A stretch of DNA of 64,000 nt from Streptomyces fulvorobeus (GCF_013167895.1 NZ_BLWC01000001.1:5456001-5520000); one strand, 5' to 3'. Positions 36,101-45,790 are shown, counted from the first letter of the stretch. Numbers and translations are program-made. Notes: generated by a model from the sequence alone, not told the origin.

Positions 36101-37923
36101 CTAGTGGTAGAGCGCGTCGACCTCGGCCGCGTACGCCTTCTCGATCGCCTTGCGCTTCAGCTTCAGCGACGGGGTGAGCAGCCCCCGCTCCTCGCTGAAC
36201 GGGTGCGCCAGGATACGGAACGTACGGATCGACTCGGACTGCGACACCGCCGTGTTGGCGGCCACGACCGCCCGGCGCACCTCCATCTCCAGATCGGGGT
36301 CGCGCACCAGTTCGCTCGGGCTCAGCGGCGACCGGCCCTGCGCGGTGAGCCAGTGGTCCACGGACTCCCGGTCCACGGTGACCAGCGCCGCGATGTACGG
36401 ACGGTCGTTGCCGACGACGATGCACTGCGCCACCAGCGGATGGGCCCGCACCCGCTCCTCCAGGGGATGGGCGAGACGCTCTTGCCGCCCGAGGTCACCA
36501 GGATCTCCTTCTTCCGCCCGGTGATCGTCAGATAGCCGTCCTTGTCGAGCGCGCCGAGGTCCCCGGTGGCCAGCCAGCCGTCCCGTAGTGCCGCCTCGGT
36601 GGCCGCCGGGTCGCCCAGGTAGCCCGAGAAGATGTTCGCGCCGTGCAGCCACACCTCGCCGTCATCGGCGACGTGCACGGTCGTGCCGGGGATCGGCTGC
36701 CCGACCGTGCCGTACCGGATGCGCTCCGGGGGGTTCGCGGTCGCCGCCGCTGTGGACTCGGTGAGGCCGTAGCCCTCGTAGACGAGGACGCCGGCCCCGG
36801 CGAAGAACAGGCCGAGCCTGCGGTCCATCCCCGAACCGCCCGACATCGCGTGCCGTACCCGGCCGCCCATCGCGTCGCGGACCTTCTTGTAGACGATCTT
36901 CTCGAAGAACTGGTGCTGCATCCGCAGCCCCGCCGAGGGGCCGGGTCCGGTGCCGAAGGCCCGGTCCTCCATGGCCTCCGCGTACTTCACCGCGATCTCG
37001 ACGGCCTTGTCGAACGCTGCGAGCCGCCCCTCCGCCTCGGCCTTGCGCCGGGCGCCGCTGAAGACCTTCTCGAAGATGTAGGGGACCGCCAGGATGAACG
37101 TCGGCCGGAACGAGACCAGGTCCGGCATCAGGGCGCGCGCCGAGAGCTCCGGCTGATGGCCGAACTTCACGCGGCCCCGGATCGCGGCGATCTCCACCAT
37201 CCTGCCGAAGACGTGGGCCAGCGGCAGGAAGAGCAGGGTCGCCGCCTCGTCGCCCGGCTTGGAGTGGAACACCGGCTCCCACCGGCCGACCATGGTGTCG
37301 GACTCGAACATGAAGTTGGCGTGCGTGATCACGCAGCCCTTGGGGCGGCCCGTGGTGCCCGAGGTGTAGAGGACCGTCGCCACCGACCCGGGGGTCACCG
37401 CACGGCGGTGCCGGTGCACCACGTCGTCGTCGATCTGCGTGCCCGCGGCGACCAGCTCGCCCACCGCGTCGGCGTCCAGCTGCCACAGCCGCTTCAGCAG
37501 GGGCAGTCGGTCGACGACCGAGCCGATGGTCATCGCGTGGTCCTCGTGCTCGACCATGACGGCGGTGACCTCGGCGTCGTGGAGCATCCAGAGGACCTGC
37601 TCGGCGGAGGAGGTGGGATAGACGGGCACCGACTGGGCCCCTACGGCCCACACCGCGAAGTCGAAGAGCGTCCACTCGTAGCGCGTACGGGACATCAGGG
37701 CGATGCGGTCGCCGAAGCGGACGCCGTGCGCGATCAGCCCCTTGGCCAGGGCCAGCACCTCGTCGCGGAAGTGCGCGGCGGTGATATCACGCCAGTGACC
37801 GTCCGCCCCCTTGCGCCCCAGCGCGACCCGATGCGGGTCATCCTCGGCGTTGTCGAACACGGCATCGGCGAGTCCGCCTACGTGGGGGGCGGCCGCCATG
37901 GGTGGGACAGTGAATTCGCGCAA
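36101..37923 (-). CDS. Long-chain fatty acyl-CoA synthetase (AMP-binding, apparent frameshift)
   Basis: A FACL-type adenylating enzyme that activates fatty acids to acyl-CoA. Motifs: VLYTSGTTGRPKG (P-loop), YEGYGLTE, WLATGDLGALDKDGYLTI and GRKKEILVTSGGKSVSP with the catalytic lysine region. The frame then breaks at a G4 run (36463-36466; C4 on the coding strand). Adding one C joins SPIP to LEERVRAHPLVAQCIVVGND and gives about 607 residues ending in KLKRKAIEKAYAAEVDALYH, normal for the family. The start is TTG at 37923, supported by AGGAG seven bases upstream. Nearby fabH-like and aldo/keto reductase genes are not obviously one pathway. Confidence 0.88.
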
Positions 37924-38279
37924 TGAACCGCTCCTCGTGGCCTCCGCACAGCGCCGCGACGCTACCCCACCGGGCGCCGTCGCGGGAGACGGTCAAGCCT
38001 CCTCAAAACGTGGCAAGCGCACAGGTCAAGCGTAGAAATCCGGCCAGATGGGCAAGGTGCGGGCAGAGTTCCGGTCACGGCGTACGGGGCCTGCGTCGGA
38101 ACCTCCACCGAATCCGTACACCGCGATCACTCCTGTTCTGCGCGCATATAAAGCTACGGGGCTCCACGCGCCGTATCACCCCGTATCACCCCGGTGGGCG
38201 GGCGGGTTTGCCGCTGCACGGATGCGGTTCGAAGGCGCTGAGGGTGCGCAGGGAGGCCCTGGCGCCGGGCGGGGACGCC
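37924..38279. other. Intergenic region, no gene seen
   Basis: This 356-base gap lies between the acyl-CoA ligase start and the end of fdhD. It contains a tandem duplicate of CCGTATCACC (38171-38190) and an A/T-richer patch (ATATAAAGCTA, about 38146). The open frame from 38048 has no ribosome site or recognisable sequence, so I do not call a gene. The ligase promoter must lie here. Confidence 0.5.
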
Positions 38280-39128
38280 TCAGCCCTCGCCGGCCGGCGC
38301 CTTGAGGGCGATGCGGTGCTCACCCGCGTACACGTTCATGGACGGACCCCGCAGGAAACCGACCAGGGTCAGCCCGGTCTCCACGGCCAGGTCCACGGCG
38401 AGCGACGACGGTGCCGAGACGGCGGCGAGCATCGGGATGCCGGCCATCACCGCCTTCTGCGCGAGCTCGAAGGACGCCCGCCCCGAGACCAGCAGGATCG
38501 CCCGTGACAGGGGCAGCCGGTCGTCGGTGAGGGCCCGGCCGACGAGCTTGTCGACCGCGTTGTGCCGGCCGACGTCCTCCCGGATGTCGAGCAGCTCGCC
38601 CGCCTCCGAGAACAGCGCCGCCGCGTGCAGCCCTCCGGTCCGGTCGAACACCCGCTGCGCCTCGCGCAACCGGTCGGGGAGGCCGGAGAGCAGCCCGGGT
38701 GTCACCCGGACCGGGGGAGTGTCGGCGACGGGATGACGGGTCGTGGTGCGGACGGCGTCCAGGCTCGCCTTGCCGCACAGGCCGCACGACGACGTGGTGT
38801 AGACGTTGCGTTCGAGCGTGATGTCGGGGACCACGACGCCCGGCGCGAGCTTCACGTCGACCACGTTGTACGTGTTGACTCCGCCGGCGGTGGCCCCGGC
38901 GCAGTACACGATCGACTGCACCTCGGAGCCCTCACCGAGCACGCCCTCGCTCACCAGGAAGCCGGCCGCCAGCGCGAAGTCGTCGCCGGGGGTGCGCATC
39001 GTGATGGCGAGCGGCCTGCCGTTCAGCCGGATCTCCAGGGGCTCCTCGGCGACCAGGGTGTCCGGGCGGGTGGTGACCGCTCCGTCCCGGATGCGGAGGG
39101 TGCGGCGGCGCTCGGTAACCCGTCCCAT
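38280..39128 (-). CDS. fdhD: Formate dehydrogenase accessory sulfurtransferase FdhD
   Basis: A 282-residue FdhD protein, which transfers sulfur from a cysteine desulfurase to the molybdenum (bis-MGD) cofactor of formate dehydrogenases. Conserved parts are GDDFALAAGFLVSEGV, the mobile loop SSCGLCGKASLDAV with its essential C-x-x-C pair, and IREDVGRHNAVDKLVGRAL. ATG at 39128 (MGRVTERRRTLRI) is chosen; the in-frame extension to 39284 is low-complexity. No formate dehydrogenase gene is in the window. A dyad lies upstream at 39304-39315. Confidence 0.93.
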   Translation of the reverse strand: MGRVTERRRTLRIRDGAVTTRPDTLVAEEPLEIRLNGRPLAITMRTPGDDFALAAGFLVSEGVLGEGSEVQSIVYCAGATAGGVNTYNVVDVKLAPGVVVPDITLERNVYTTSSCGLCGKASLDAVRTTTRHPVADTPPVRVTPGLLSGLPDRLREAQRVFDRTGGLHAAALFSEAGELLDIREDVGRHNAVDKLVGRALTDDRLPLSRAILLVSGRASFELAQKAVMAGIPMLAAVSAPSSLAVDLAVETGLTLVGFLRGPSMNVYAGEHRIALKAPAGEG

Positions 39129-39466
39129 GGCGGCAGAACCCGATTCTGTACGTGTCGGTGGCCGAAGCGGCCCTTGACGCCGAGGTCGCCGGGGGCACCG
39201 GGTCGTCGTACGGCGAAGTGACCTCGACGATCCCATTGTCCTGCGCCCCTGCGCCGCCGGTTCGCCGACGGCGGCGAGCAGCACGACGGGTCGCCGACAC
39301 CATATTGTCTACAATGGGCCTCAAAGGGGTCAGAGCTGTTGCCGGAGCTGTTGTCAAGGCTCCAACCCCGGGCCCGGAATCCTGTGGGGTTACGTGCCCT
39401 CATACCGGGCAGTAGCGACCAAGACTGGATGGTTCCTGCTATACGTAAAACGAGGGGAACCCGTAC
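39129..39466. other. Divergent intergenic region between fdhD and the FabH-like gene
   Basis: The 338 bases hold no gene I can support. They contain the 12-base dyad ATTGT-CT-ACAAT (39304-39315), resembling a short GntR- or FadR-type operator, and the ribosome site GAGGGGAA before the ATG at 39467. Promoters for both flanking genes should lie here. Confidence 0.5.
39304..39315. promoter_or_regulatory. Short perfect dyad, possible operator
   Basis: ATTGT (39304-39308) and ACAAT (39311-39315) are inverted around CT. The TTGT-N2-ACAA form resembles GntR/FadR-family sites. It stands alone in an A/T-poor region, about 175 bases from the fdhD start and 150 from the synthase start. Confidence 0.35.
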
Positions 39467-40417
39467 ATGACCGGCTCACGTGTCGTGGCGCTCGGCCACT
39501 ACCAGCCCGCCAAGGTGCTGACCAATGACGATCTGGCCGCCATGGTCGACACCAGTGACGAGTGGATCACCAGCCGGGTCGGCATCAAGACCCGGCACGT
39601 AGGGGGTCCCGACGAGCCGGTGGACGAGATGGCCGCACACGCGGGAGCCAAGGCACTGGCCGCGGCGGGCCTCCAGCCCTCCGACATCGACATGGTCCTC
39701 GTGGCCACCTCCACGGCCATCGACCGCTCGCCGAGCATGTCCGCCCGGGTCGCGGCGCGACTGGGCATGGGCTCACCCGCGGTGATGGACATCAACGTGG
39801 TCTGCTCCGGCTTCACGCACGCGCTGGCGACGGCGGACCACGCGATCAGGGCCGAGGCGGCGACGCGGGTCCTCGTCATCGGCGCGGACAAGATGGCCGA
39901 CATCGCCGACTGGACCGACCGCACCACCTGTGTCCTGCTCGGTGACGGCGCGGGCGCGGCGGTCGTCGTCGCGGACCCCGGTACCGACGAGCGGCCGGGA
40001 ATCGGCCCCGTGCTCTGGGGTTCGGTGCCCGAGATGGGCAACGCCGTACGCATCGAGGGCACGCCCCCGCGCTTCGCGCAGGAAGGGCAGTCCGTCTACC
40101 GCTGGGCCACCACGCAGCTCCCGCCGATCGCCCGCAAGGTGTGCGAGAAGGCGGGAATCGCACCGGAGGAGCTCGCCGCGGTGGTCCTGCACCAGGCCAA
40201 TCTGCGGATCATCGAACCGGTCGCGAAGAAGATCGGCGCCGTCAACGCGATCATCGCCCGGGATGTCGTGGATTCGGGCAACACCTCCGCCGCCTCCATC
40301 CCCATGGCGCTGTCCAAGCTGGTGGAGCGCGGGGAGATCGAGAGCGGCGCCCCGGTGCTGCTCTTCGGCTTCGGCGGCAATCTCTCGTACGCCGGCCAAG
40401 TGATCCGCTGCCCCTGA
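39467..40417 (+). CDS. Beta-ketoacyl-ACP synthase III (FabH-like)
   Basis: A 316-residue KAS III enzyme, which condenses an acyl-CoA starter with malonyl-ACP. The catalytic triad is present: Cys in DINVVCSGFTHAL, His in VLHQANLRI and Asn in VDSGNTSAASIP. The C-terminal GAPVLLFGFGGNLSYAGQVI is typical. No acyl carrier protein, FabD or FabF gene adjoins it, so it is probably an extra KAS III for starter selection or a specialised product rather than the housekeeping enzyme. GAGGGGAA precedes the ATG. Two hairpins follow the gene at 40420-40448 and 40567-40601. Confidence 0.9.
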   Translation: MTGSRVVALGHYQPAKVLTNDDLAAMVDTSDEWITSRVGIKTRHVGGPDEPVDEMAAHAGAKALAAAGLQPSDIDMVLVATSTAIDRSPSMSARVAARLGMGSPAVMDINVVCSGFTHALATADHAIRAEAATRVLVIGADKMADIADWTDRTTCVLLGDGAGAAVVVADPGTDERPGIGPVLWGSVPEMGNAVRIEGTPPRFAQEGQSVYRWATTQLPPIARKVCEKAGIAPEELAAVVLHQANLRIIEPVAKKIGAVNAIIARDVVDSGNTSAASIPMALSKLVERGEIESGAPVLLFGFGGNLSYAGQVIRCP

Positions 40418-40419
40418 CC

Positions 40420-40448
40420 CGCCCACCGCCGTAGGCGGTCTGTGGGCG
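40420..40448 (+). terminator. Hairpin behind FabH-like gene
   Basis: CGCCCAC (40420-40426) pairs with GTGGGCG (40442-40448), with an inner CGCC/GGCG pairing and a small bulge. It begins three bases after the synthase stop. Confidence 0.55.
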
Positions 40449-40748
40449 CGTCGAGGCGCACGAAGAACTGTGCGCCAGGGTGAGCGGACCGTGGCCGACG
40501 ACGAGGTGGCAGGCCGGGTCGGCGGCGACCGTGCGCGGGAAGAGGCATAGAAGAGACGCGTCAAGACCGATGGGGCACCGGGATCAACGGTGCCCCATCG
40601 GCGTGTCCGTACGACTTCAACCCTTCTTTGTCCTGCGTGTGGAGAAAGTTGGAGCTGATTCCTGCGCAACTTCTTCCCACTCCGGGAAAGCGCTGCTACG
40701 TTCCCCTCCAAAGCCCGACGGACTGTCCGATGTGGCGGGGAGGGACGT
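40449..40748 (+). promoter_or_regulatory. Regulatory region of the ROK gene, with conserved promoter element
   Basis: The 331-base gap behind the synthase contains, after its hairpins, an element at 40626-40707. CTTTGTCCTG (40626-40635), GGA-N-AAAGTT (40641-40650), GCGCAA (40664-40669) and CTAC-N2-TCCCCT (40696-40707) recur in the same order and spacing at 48112-48193 upstream of the secreted dehydrogenase gene. In 40645-40675 AAGTTG and CAACTT form a dyad. The last block looks like a -10 region. GGAGGGA at 40739-40745 is the ROK gene ribosome site. Confidence 0.65.
40567..40601. terminator. Strong hairpin upstream of the ROK gene
   Basis: CCGATGGGGCACCG (40567-40580) and CGGTGCCCCATCGG (40588-40601) are perfect over 14 bases with a seven-base loop. 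No T-run follows. It insulates the ROK promoter from the upstream gene. Confidence 0.7.
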
Positions 40749-41939
40749 GTGAGACGTATGACGGCTCGGCCCGCGAACGCGCATCAGGCGCGGCTGCTAC
40801 GGCTGTTGCGCGACGGCGGTCCCAACTCCCGCGCCCAGCTCGGGGACGAGGTCGACCTCTCGCGCTCCAAGCTCGCCGTCGAGGTGGACCGGCTGCTGGA
40901 GACCGGCCTCGTCGTGGCGGACGGACTCGCCGCCTCGCGCGGCGGGCGGCGCTCCCACAACATCCGGCTCGCCCCGGCACTGCGCTTCCTCGGCGTCGAC
41001 ATCGGCGCCACCTCCATCGACGTGGCCGTCACCAACGCCGAGCTGGAGGTCCTCGGGCACCTCAACCACCCCATGGACGTACGCGAGGGCCCGGTCGCCG
41101 TCTTCGAGCAGGTGCTGACGATGGCGGCCAAGCTCCGGGCCTCCGGGCTCGCCGAGGGCTTCGACGGCGCGGGCATCGGCGTACCGGGGCCCGTCCGCTT
41201 CCCCGAGGGCATCCCGGTCGCGCCGCCCATCATGCCTGGCTGGGACGGGTTCCCGGTCCGCGAGGCGCTCAGCCAGGAGCTGGGCTGCCCCGTCATGGTC
41301 GACAACGACGTGAACCTCATGGCGATGGGGGAACAGCACGCGGGCGTCGCGCGCTCCGTGGGCGACTTCCTCTGCGTCAAGATCGGCACCGGTATCGGCT
41401 GCGGCATCGTCGTCGGCGGCGAGGTCTACCGCGGTACGACGGGCAGCGCGGGGGACATCGGCCACATCCAGGTGGAACCGGACGGCCGGGCCTGCGCCTG
41501 CGGCAACCGGGGGTGCCTGGAGGCCCACTTCAGCGGTGCGGCGCTCGCCCGCGACGCGGAGGACGCCGCGCGCTCCGGGCAGTCGGCGGAGCTCGCGGCC
41601 CGGCTGGAGGCGGCCGGGAAGCTCAACGCCGTCGACGTCGCCGCAGCCGCGGCGGCCGGTGACGCCGCCGCCCTCGACCTGATCCGCGAGGGCGGAAACA
41701 GGGTCGGCCAGGTCATCGCCGGACTCGTCAGCTTCTTCAACCCGGGCCTTGTGGTGATCGGCGGCGGTGTCACCGGCCTCGGGCACAACCTCCTCGCCAG
41801 TGTCCGCACCCAGGTCTACCGGCAGTCCCTGCCGCTGGCCACCGGCAACCTCCCCATCGTCCTGGGGGAGCTGGGACCGGCTGCCGGAGTGATCGGCGCC
41901 GCCCGGCTCATCAGCGACCACCTCTTCTCGCCGGCCTGA
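40749..41939 (+). CDS. ROK family transcriptional regulator (NagC/XylR type)
   Basis: A 396-residue ROK repressor. An N-terminal winged HTH (residues about 5-75; NSRAQLGDEVDLSRSKLAVE) is followed by the ROK sugar-kinase-like domain: FLGVDIGATSIDVAV (phosphate loop), GIGVPGPV, and the zinc-binding cluster CACGNRGCLEAH. Start is GTG at 40749 behind GGAGGGA. It stands directly before a ribose-type ABC importer on the same strand and very likely senses the imported sugar. A promoter element shared with the gene at 48322 suggests that it controls itself and the secreted dehydrogenase/ebo operon; that link is inferred from the repeated sequence. Confidence 0.9.
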   Translation: MRRMTARPANAHQARLLRLLRDGGPNSRAQLGDEVDLSRSKLAVEVDRLLETGLVVADGLAASRGGRRSHNIRLAPALRFLGVDIGATSIDVAVTNAELEVLGHLNHPMDVREGPVAVFEQVLTMAAKLRASGLAEGFDGAGIGVPGPVRFPEGIPVAPPIMPGWDGFPVREALSQELGCPVMVDNDVNLMAMGEQHAGVARSVGDFLCVKIGTGIGCGIVVGGEVYRGTTGSAGDIGHIQVEPDGRACACGNRGCLEAHFSGAALARDAEDAARSGQSAELAARLEAAGKLNAVDVAAAAAAGDAAALDLIREGGNRVGQVIAGLVSFFNPGLVVIGGGVTGLGHNLLASVRTQVYRQSLPLATGNLPIVLGELGPAAGVIGAARLISDHLFSPA

Positions 41940-42051
41940 TCCTCGGCCGGTCGGCACGACAGCACCTCCGCACGAGAACACGTCACGCACGTCCCGTACC
42001 CCGCGTACTTCGCCCTGCCCGCTCACCGGTCCCGCACCGAGGGGATTTGTC

Positions 42052-43596
42052 ATGGCACCACCACCGGCAACAGCGCCGGAAGGCCCCCTGCTCACCATGT
42101 CCGGCATCACCAAGTCCTTCCCCGGGGTGCGCGCCCTGGACGGCGTGGACCTGGAAGTGCTGGCCGGCGAAGTCCACTGCCTCCTCGGGCAGAACGGCGC
42201 CGGAAAGTCCACCCTCATCAAGGTGCTGGCCGGGGCCCACCAGCCCGACGGCGGTGAGATCACCTGGCGCGGCGCACCCGTCGCCCTCAAGTCGCCCATC
42301 GCCGCGATGAGCCTCGGGATCGCCACCATCTACCAGGAACTCGACCTGGTCGAGGGCCTGTCGGTCGCCGAGAACGTCTTCCTCGGCCACGAACCGACCA
42401 CCGCGGGTTTCGTCGTCCGCACCCGCCAGGCCCGTACGGCTGCCGGCGAACTCCTCAAGCGGCTCGGCCACCCGGAGATCGACCCCGCCCGCCTGGTCGG
42501 TGACCTCTCCGCCGCCCAGCAGCAGATCGTCTCCATGGCACGGGCGCTCTCCCACGACGTACAGCTCATCGTGATGGACGAACCCTCGGCCGCCCTGGAC
42601 CCGGACGAGGTCGACAACCTCTTCCGCACCGTCGACGGGCTCACCGCCGAAGGCGTCGCCGTCGTCTACATCTCCCACCGGCTGGAGGAGATCCGCCGGA
42701 TCGGTGACCGGGTGACCGTCCTCAAGGACGGCAGGGCCGTCGCCGTGGGACTTCCCGCCAAGACCACCCCCACGCGCGACGTCGTCGCCTTGATGACCGG
42801 CCGCAACGTCGAGTACGTGTTCCCCCCGCGGACCGCGGCCCCGGCCGCCCGCGCCACGGCGCAGCCCGTGCTCACCGTCGAAGGGCTCTCCCGCAAGGGC
42901 GAGTTCGAACCGATCGACCTCGAACTCCGGCCCGGCGAGATCGTCGGTCTCGCCGGACTGGTGGGCTCAGGGCGCTCCGAGATCCTGGAGACGGTCTTCG
43001 GCGCGCGCAAGCCCACCACGGGCCGCGTCACCGTCGACGGAAAGCCGCTGCGCCCCGGCAGCGTCCGGGCCGCCGTCACCGCCGGCATCGGGCTGGCACC
43101 CGAGGAACGCAAGGCGCAGGCGCTCCTGCTGACCGAATCGGTCACCCGCAACGTCTCCGTCTCCTCCCTCTCCCGGTTCGCCCGGGCCGGCTGGCTCGAC
43201 CGGGGCGCCGAACGGACCGCCGCCAGGGCCGCCACCCGGGAGCTCTCGCTGCGGCCCGACAACCCGGACGCGGCCGTCCGCACCCTTTCCGGCGGCAACC
43301 AGCAGAAAGCGGTCCTGGCCCGCTGGCTGCTGCGCGGCTGCCGGGTCCTGCTCCTGGACGAACCCACCCGCGGCGTCGACGTCGGCGCCCGCGCCGAGCT
43401 GTACGCCGTGATCCGCCGGCTGGCCGACGACGGCCTCGCCGTACTGCTCGTCTCCAGCGAGGTACCCGAAGTGCTGGGCCTCGCCGACCGGGTGCTGGTG
43501 CTCCGCGAAGGGCGCGTCGTGCACGCGGCCGACGCCCAGGAGCTCGACGAGCACCGCGTACTCGATCTCGTGATGGAAGGGAGCCCCGCGACATGA
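42052..43596 (+). CDS. Sugar ABC transporter ATP-binding protein (RbsA type)
   Basis: A 514-residue double ATPase of the CUT2 (ribose/xylose/galactose/inositol) importer class. First half: Walker A GQNGAGKSTLIK, degenerate signature LSAAQQQI, Walker B VMDEPSAALD. Second half: degenerate Walker A LVGSGRSEIL, signature LSGGNQQK and Walker B LLDEPTRGVD. Asymmetry of this sort is normal in RbsA-like proteins. GAGGGGA precedes the ATG, and the stop overlaps the permease start (ATGA). The importer probably brings in a monosaccharide or cyclitol used by the dehydrogenase and isomerase encoded just downstream. Confidence 0.93.
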   Translation: MAPPPATAPEGPLLTMSGITKSFPGVRALDGVDLEVLAGEVHCLLGQNGAGKSTLIKVLAGAHQPDGGEITWRGAPVALKSPIAAMSLGIATIYQELDLVEGLSVAENVFLGHEPTTAGFVVRTRQARTAAGELLKRLGHPEIDPARLVGDLSAAQQQIVSMARALSHDVQLIVMDEPSAALDPDEVDNLFRTVDGLTAEGVAVVYISHRLEEIRRIGDRVTVLKDGRAVAVGLPAKTTPTRDVVALMTGRNVEYVFPPRTAAPAARATAQPVLTVEGLSRKGEFEPIDLELRPGEIVGLAGLVGSGRSEILETVFGARKPTTGRVTVDGKPLRPGSVRAAVTAGIGLAPEERKAQALLLTESVTRNVSVSSLSRFARAGWLDRGAERTAARAATRELSLRPDNPDAAVRTLSGGNQQKAVLARWLLRGCRVLLLDEPTRGVDVGARAELYAVIRRLADDGLAVLLVSSEVPEVLGLADRVLVLREGRVVHAADAQELDEHRVLDLVMEGSPAT

Positions 43597-44645
43597 CGCA
43601 GCCCGTCTCGTCGGCGCAGCACAACGGGCCGGACAAGGGGGTCCTGACCGGCCCGGCCACCGCCCCGCCCTCGAAGAAGCAGGGAGGTCCGCGCGCGTTC
43701 GGTCTGCGCGCCGACGTCCGCAACCTGTCACTGCTCGGCGTACTCGCCGTACTGATCGCCGTCGGTGGTATCACCGAGCCGGAAGCCTTCCTGGACACCG
43801 GGAACCTCCAGCTGATCCTGACGCAGGCGTCCGTCATCGGAGTCGTCACCGTCGGCATGACCTTCGTCATCACCAGCGGCGGCATCGATCTGTCGGTCGG
43901 CGCGATGGTGGCGCTCGCCTCCGTCTGGGCGACGACACTGGCCACCCAGGAGTACGGCTTCGCGGGCGTCCTCTTCACCGCCGTGGTCGTCGGCCTCGCG
44001 GCAGGACTGGTCAACGGGCTCCTCATCGCGTACGGCGGGATGGTCCCGTTCATCGCGACACTGGCCATGCTGGCGTCGGCCCGCGGTCTGGCCCTCCAGA
44101 TCACCGACGGCAAGACCCAGATCGTCACCGTGCAGTCCGTCCTCGACCTCGGCCTGCCCGACTCCTACATCCTGGGGATTCCGCCGCTGGTCCTGGTCTT
44201 CGCCGCGGTCACCGTCGTCGGCTGGCTGATCCTGAACCGGACGACCTTCGGACGGCGTACGGTCGCGGTCGGCGGGAACGCGGAAGCGGCCCGGCTGGCC
44301 GGCATCGACGTCCGCCGCCAGCGGCTCTACCTCTACCTGCTCTCCGGACTCTGCTGCGGCATCGCCGCCTTCATGCTGATCATCCTGTCCGGATCGGGCC
44401 AGAACACCAACGGCAACCTCTACGAGCTCGACGCCATCGCGGCGGCCATCATCGGCGGCACCCTCCTGAGCGGCGGGCGCGGCACGATCGTCGGCTCCGT
44501 GCTCGGCGTCCTCGTCTTCACCACGATCACCAACATCTTCGCGCTCAACAATTTGCAGAGCGATGTCCAGCAGATCGCCAAGGGCGCGATCATCGTCGCC
44601 GCCGTCCTGGTCCAGCGCCGCACGCTGCGCAACGGAGAGACCTGA
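43593..44645 (+). CDS. Sugar ABC transporter permease (RbsC type)
   Basis: A 350-residue membrane protein of the BPD_transp_2 family with about nine helices. The family region GMTFVITSGGIDLSVGAMVA is clear, as are VNGLLIAYGGMVPFIATLAM and the cytoplasmic coupling part FGRRTVAVGGNAEAARLAGI. A charged cytoplasmic tail of about 45 residues precedes the first helix. It pairs with itself and the RbsA-like ATPase encoded by the preceding overlapping gene. The ATGA overlap indicates coupled translation. Confidence 0.93.
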   Translation: MTQPVSSAQHNGPDKGVLTGPATAPPSKKQGGPRAFGLRADVRNLSLLGVLAVLIAVGGITEPEAFLDTGNLQLILTQASVIGVVTVGMTFVITSGGIDLSVGAMVALASVWATTLATQEYGFAGVLFTAVVVGLAAGLVNGLLIAYGGMVPFIATLAMLASARGLALQITDGKTQIVTVQSVLDLGLPDSYILGIPPLVLVFAAVTVVGWLILNRTTFGRRTVAVGGNAEAARLAGIDVRRQRLYLYLLSGLCCGIAAFMLIILSGSGQNTNGNLYELDAIAAAIIGGTLLSGGRGTIVGSVLGVLVFTTITNIFALNNLQSDVQQIAKGAIIVAAVLVQRRTLRNGET

Positions 44646-44713
44646 TCCAGCGGTCCTCCCCACCACCACCCGCTGTTCCGCACGCACCGCACCGGATGAA
44701 GGGTTTGACAGCC

Positions 44714-45757
44714 ATGCCAGAAACAAGCCGCAGAGGACTGCTCTTCGGCACCGCAGCCGTCTCCGCGGGCGCCTTCCTCACCGCCTGCACCAGCAACGAG
44801 CCCAAGTCCACCGGCGACTCGGCCGCCCCGAACGCCCAGCCCGCCGCCGACGACAAGCCGGGCAAGCCCGTCACCATCGGCTTCGCGGGCCCCCAGGCCG
44901 ACCACGGCTGGCTCAACGCGATCAACGTCAACGCCAAGTCCCGGGCGGAGAAGTACTCCGAGGTCACCTTGGAGATCACCGAGGGGTCCAACGACACGGC
45001 CGTCCAGATCGGCCAGGTCAAGACCCTCATCAACAAGAAGGTCGACATCCTCGTCATCCTTCCCGCGGACGGCAAGGCACTCACCCAGGTGGGCCTCGAA
45101 GCGATGCGGGCGGGCATCCCCGTCATCAACCTCGACCGTGTCTTCGCCTCACCGCAGGCGTACCGCTGCTGGGTCGGCGGGGACAACTACGGCATGGGAC
45201 TGAACGCCGGCCACTACATCGGCGAACAGCTCAAGGGGAAGTCGGACGCCAAGGTCGTCGAACTGGCCGGCATCGACAGCCTGGAGCTCACCAAGCAGCG
45301 CAGCCAGGGCTTCGCCGACGCCCTGAAGAACTACTCCAACATCAAGCTGGTGGCCCGTCAGGCGGCCGACTTCACCGTCGAGTCGGGTCAGGCGAAGATG
45401 GCGCAGCTCCTCCAGGCGCAGAAGAAGATCGACGCCCTGTGGAACCACGACGACGACCAGGGCGTCGGCGCGCTGCGCGCCATCCAGCAGGCGGGCCGCG
45501 ACGAGTTCGTCATGGTCGGCGGGGCCGGGGCCAAGTCGGCGATGGACGCCATCAAGGCCGACAACAGCGTGCTCAAGGCCACCGTCCTGTATCCGCCCAC
45601 CATGGCCGCGTCCGCCATCGACCTGGCGCGCGCCCTGGGGCAGAGCAAGGGCGTCGGGGGCCTCTCCGAGATGGAGATCCCGACCTCGATCACGCTCTAC
45701 TCGGCCGTGGTCACCAAGGAGAACATCGACCAGTACCTGCCGACGGGCTTCAGCTGA
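44714..45757 (+). CDS. Sugar-binding lipoprotein of the ABC transporter
   Basis: A 347-residue substrate-binding protein of the Peripla_BP_4 (ribose-binding) type. The N-terminus carries a twin-arginine-like SRRGLLFG and a lipobox FLTAC, so it is exported and lipid-anchored outside the cell. The mature domain starts KPVTIGFAGPQADHGWLNAI and contains DILVILPADGKALTQVG and a hinge segment ALWNHDDDQGVGALRA. ATG at 44714 is preferred over 44696, which is less well placed for a signal peptide. A weak hairpin (45767-45790) follows, which may lower expression of the enzyme genes behind it, a common arrangement for binding proteins. Confidence 0.92.
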   Translation: MPETSRRGLLFGTAAVSAGAFLTACTSNEPKSTGDSAAPNAQPAADDKPGKPVTIGFAGPQADHGWLNAINVNAKSRAEKYSEVTLEITEGSNDTAVQIGQVKTLINKKVDILVILPADGKALTQVGLEAMRAGIPVINLDRVFASPQAYRCWVGGDNYGMGLNAGHYIGEQLKGKSDAKVVELAGIDSLELTKQRSQGFADALKNYSNIKLVARQAADFTVESGQAKMAQLLQAQKKIDALWNHDDDQGVGALRAIQQAGRDEFVMVGGAGAKSAMDAIKADNSVLKATVLYPPTMAASAIDLARALGQSKGVGGLSEMEIPTSITLYSAVVTKENIDQYLPTGFS

Positions 45758-45766
45758 TCCGGCCGT

Positions 45767-45790
45767 AGGAGGGAGCTGACCGCCCCTCCT
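45767..45790 (+). terminator. Weak hairpin between binding-protein and dehydrogenase genes
   Basis: AGGAGGG (45767-45773) and CCCTCCT (45784-45790) can pair around ten bases. It may act as an attenuator or mRNA stabiliser inside the operon. Confidence 0.3.

Noticed and set aside
38171..38190. Tandem CCGTATCACC repeat as a possible operator or CRISPR-like unit
   Set aside because: There are only two adjacent copies with no spacer and no cas genes; it may be a chance or slippage duplication.
38048..38305. 85-codon open frame on the plus strand upstream of the acyl-CoA ligase gene
   Set aside because: It has no ribosome site, no recognisable sequence, and overlaps the end of fdhD in the opposite direction.
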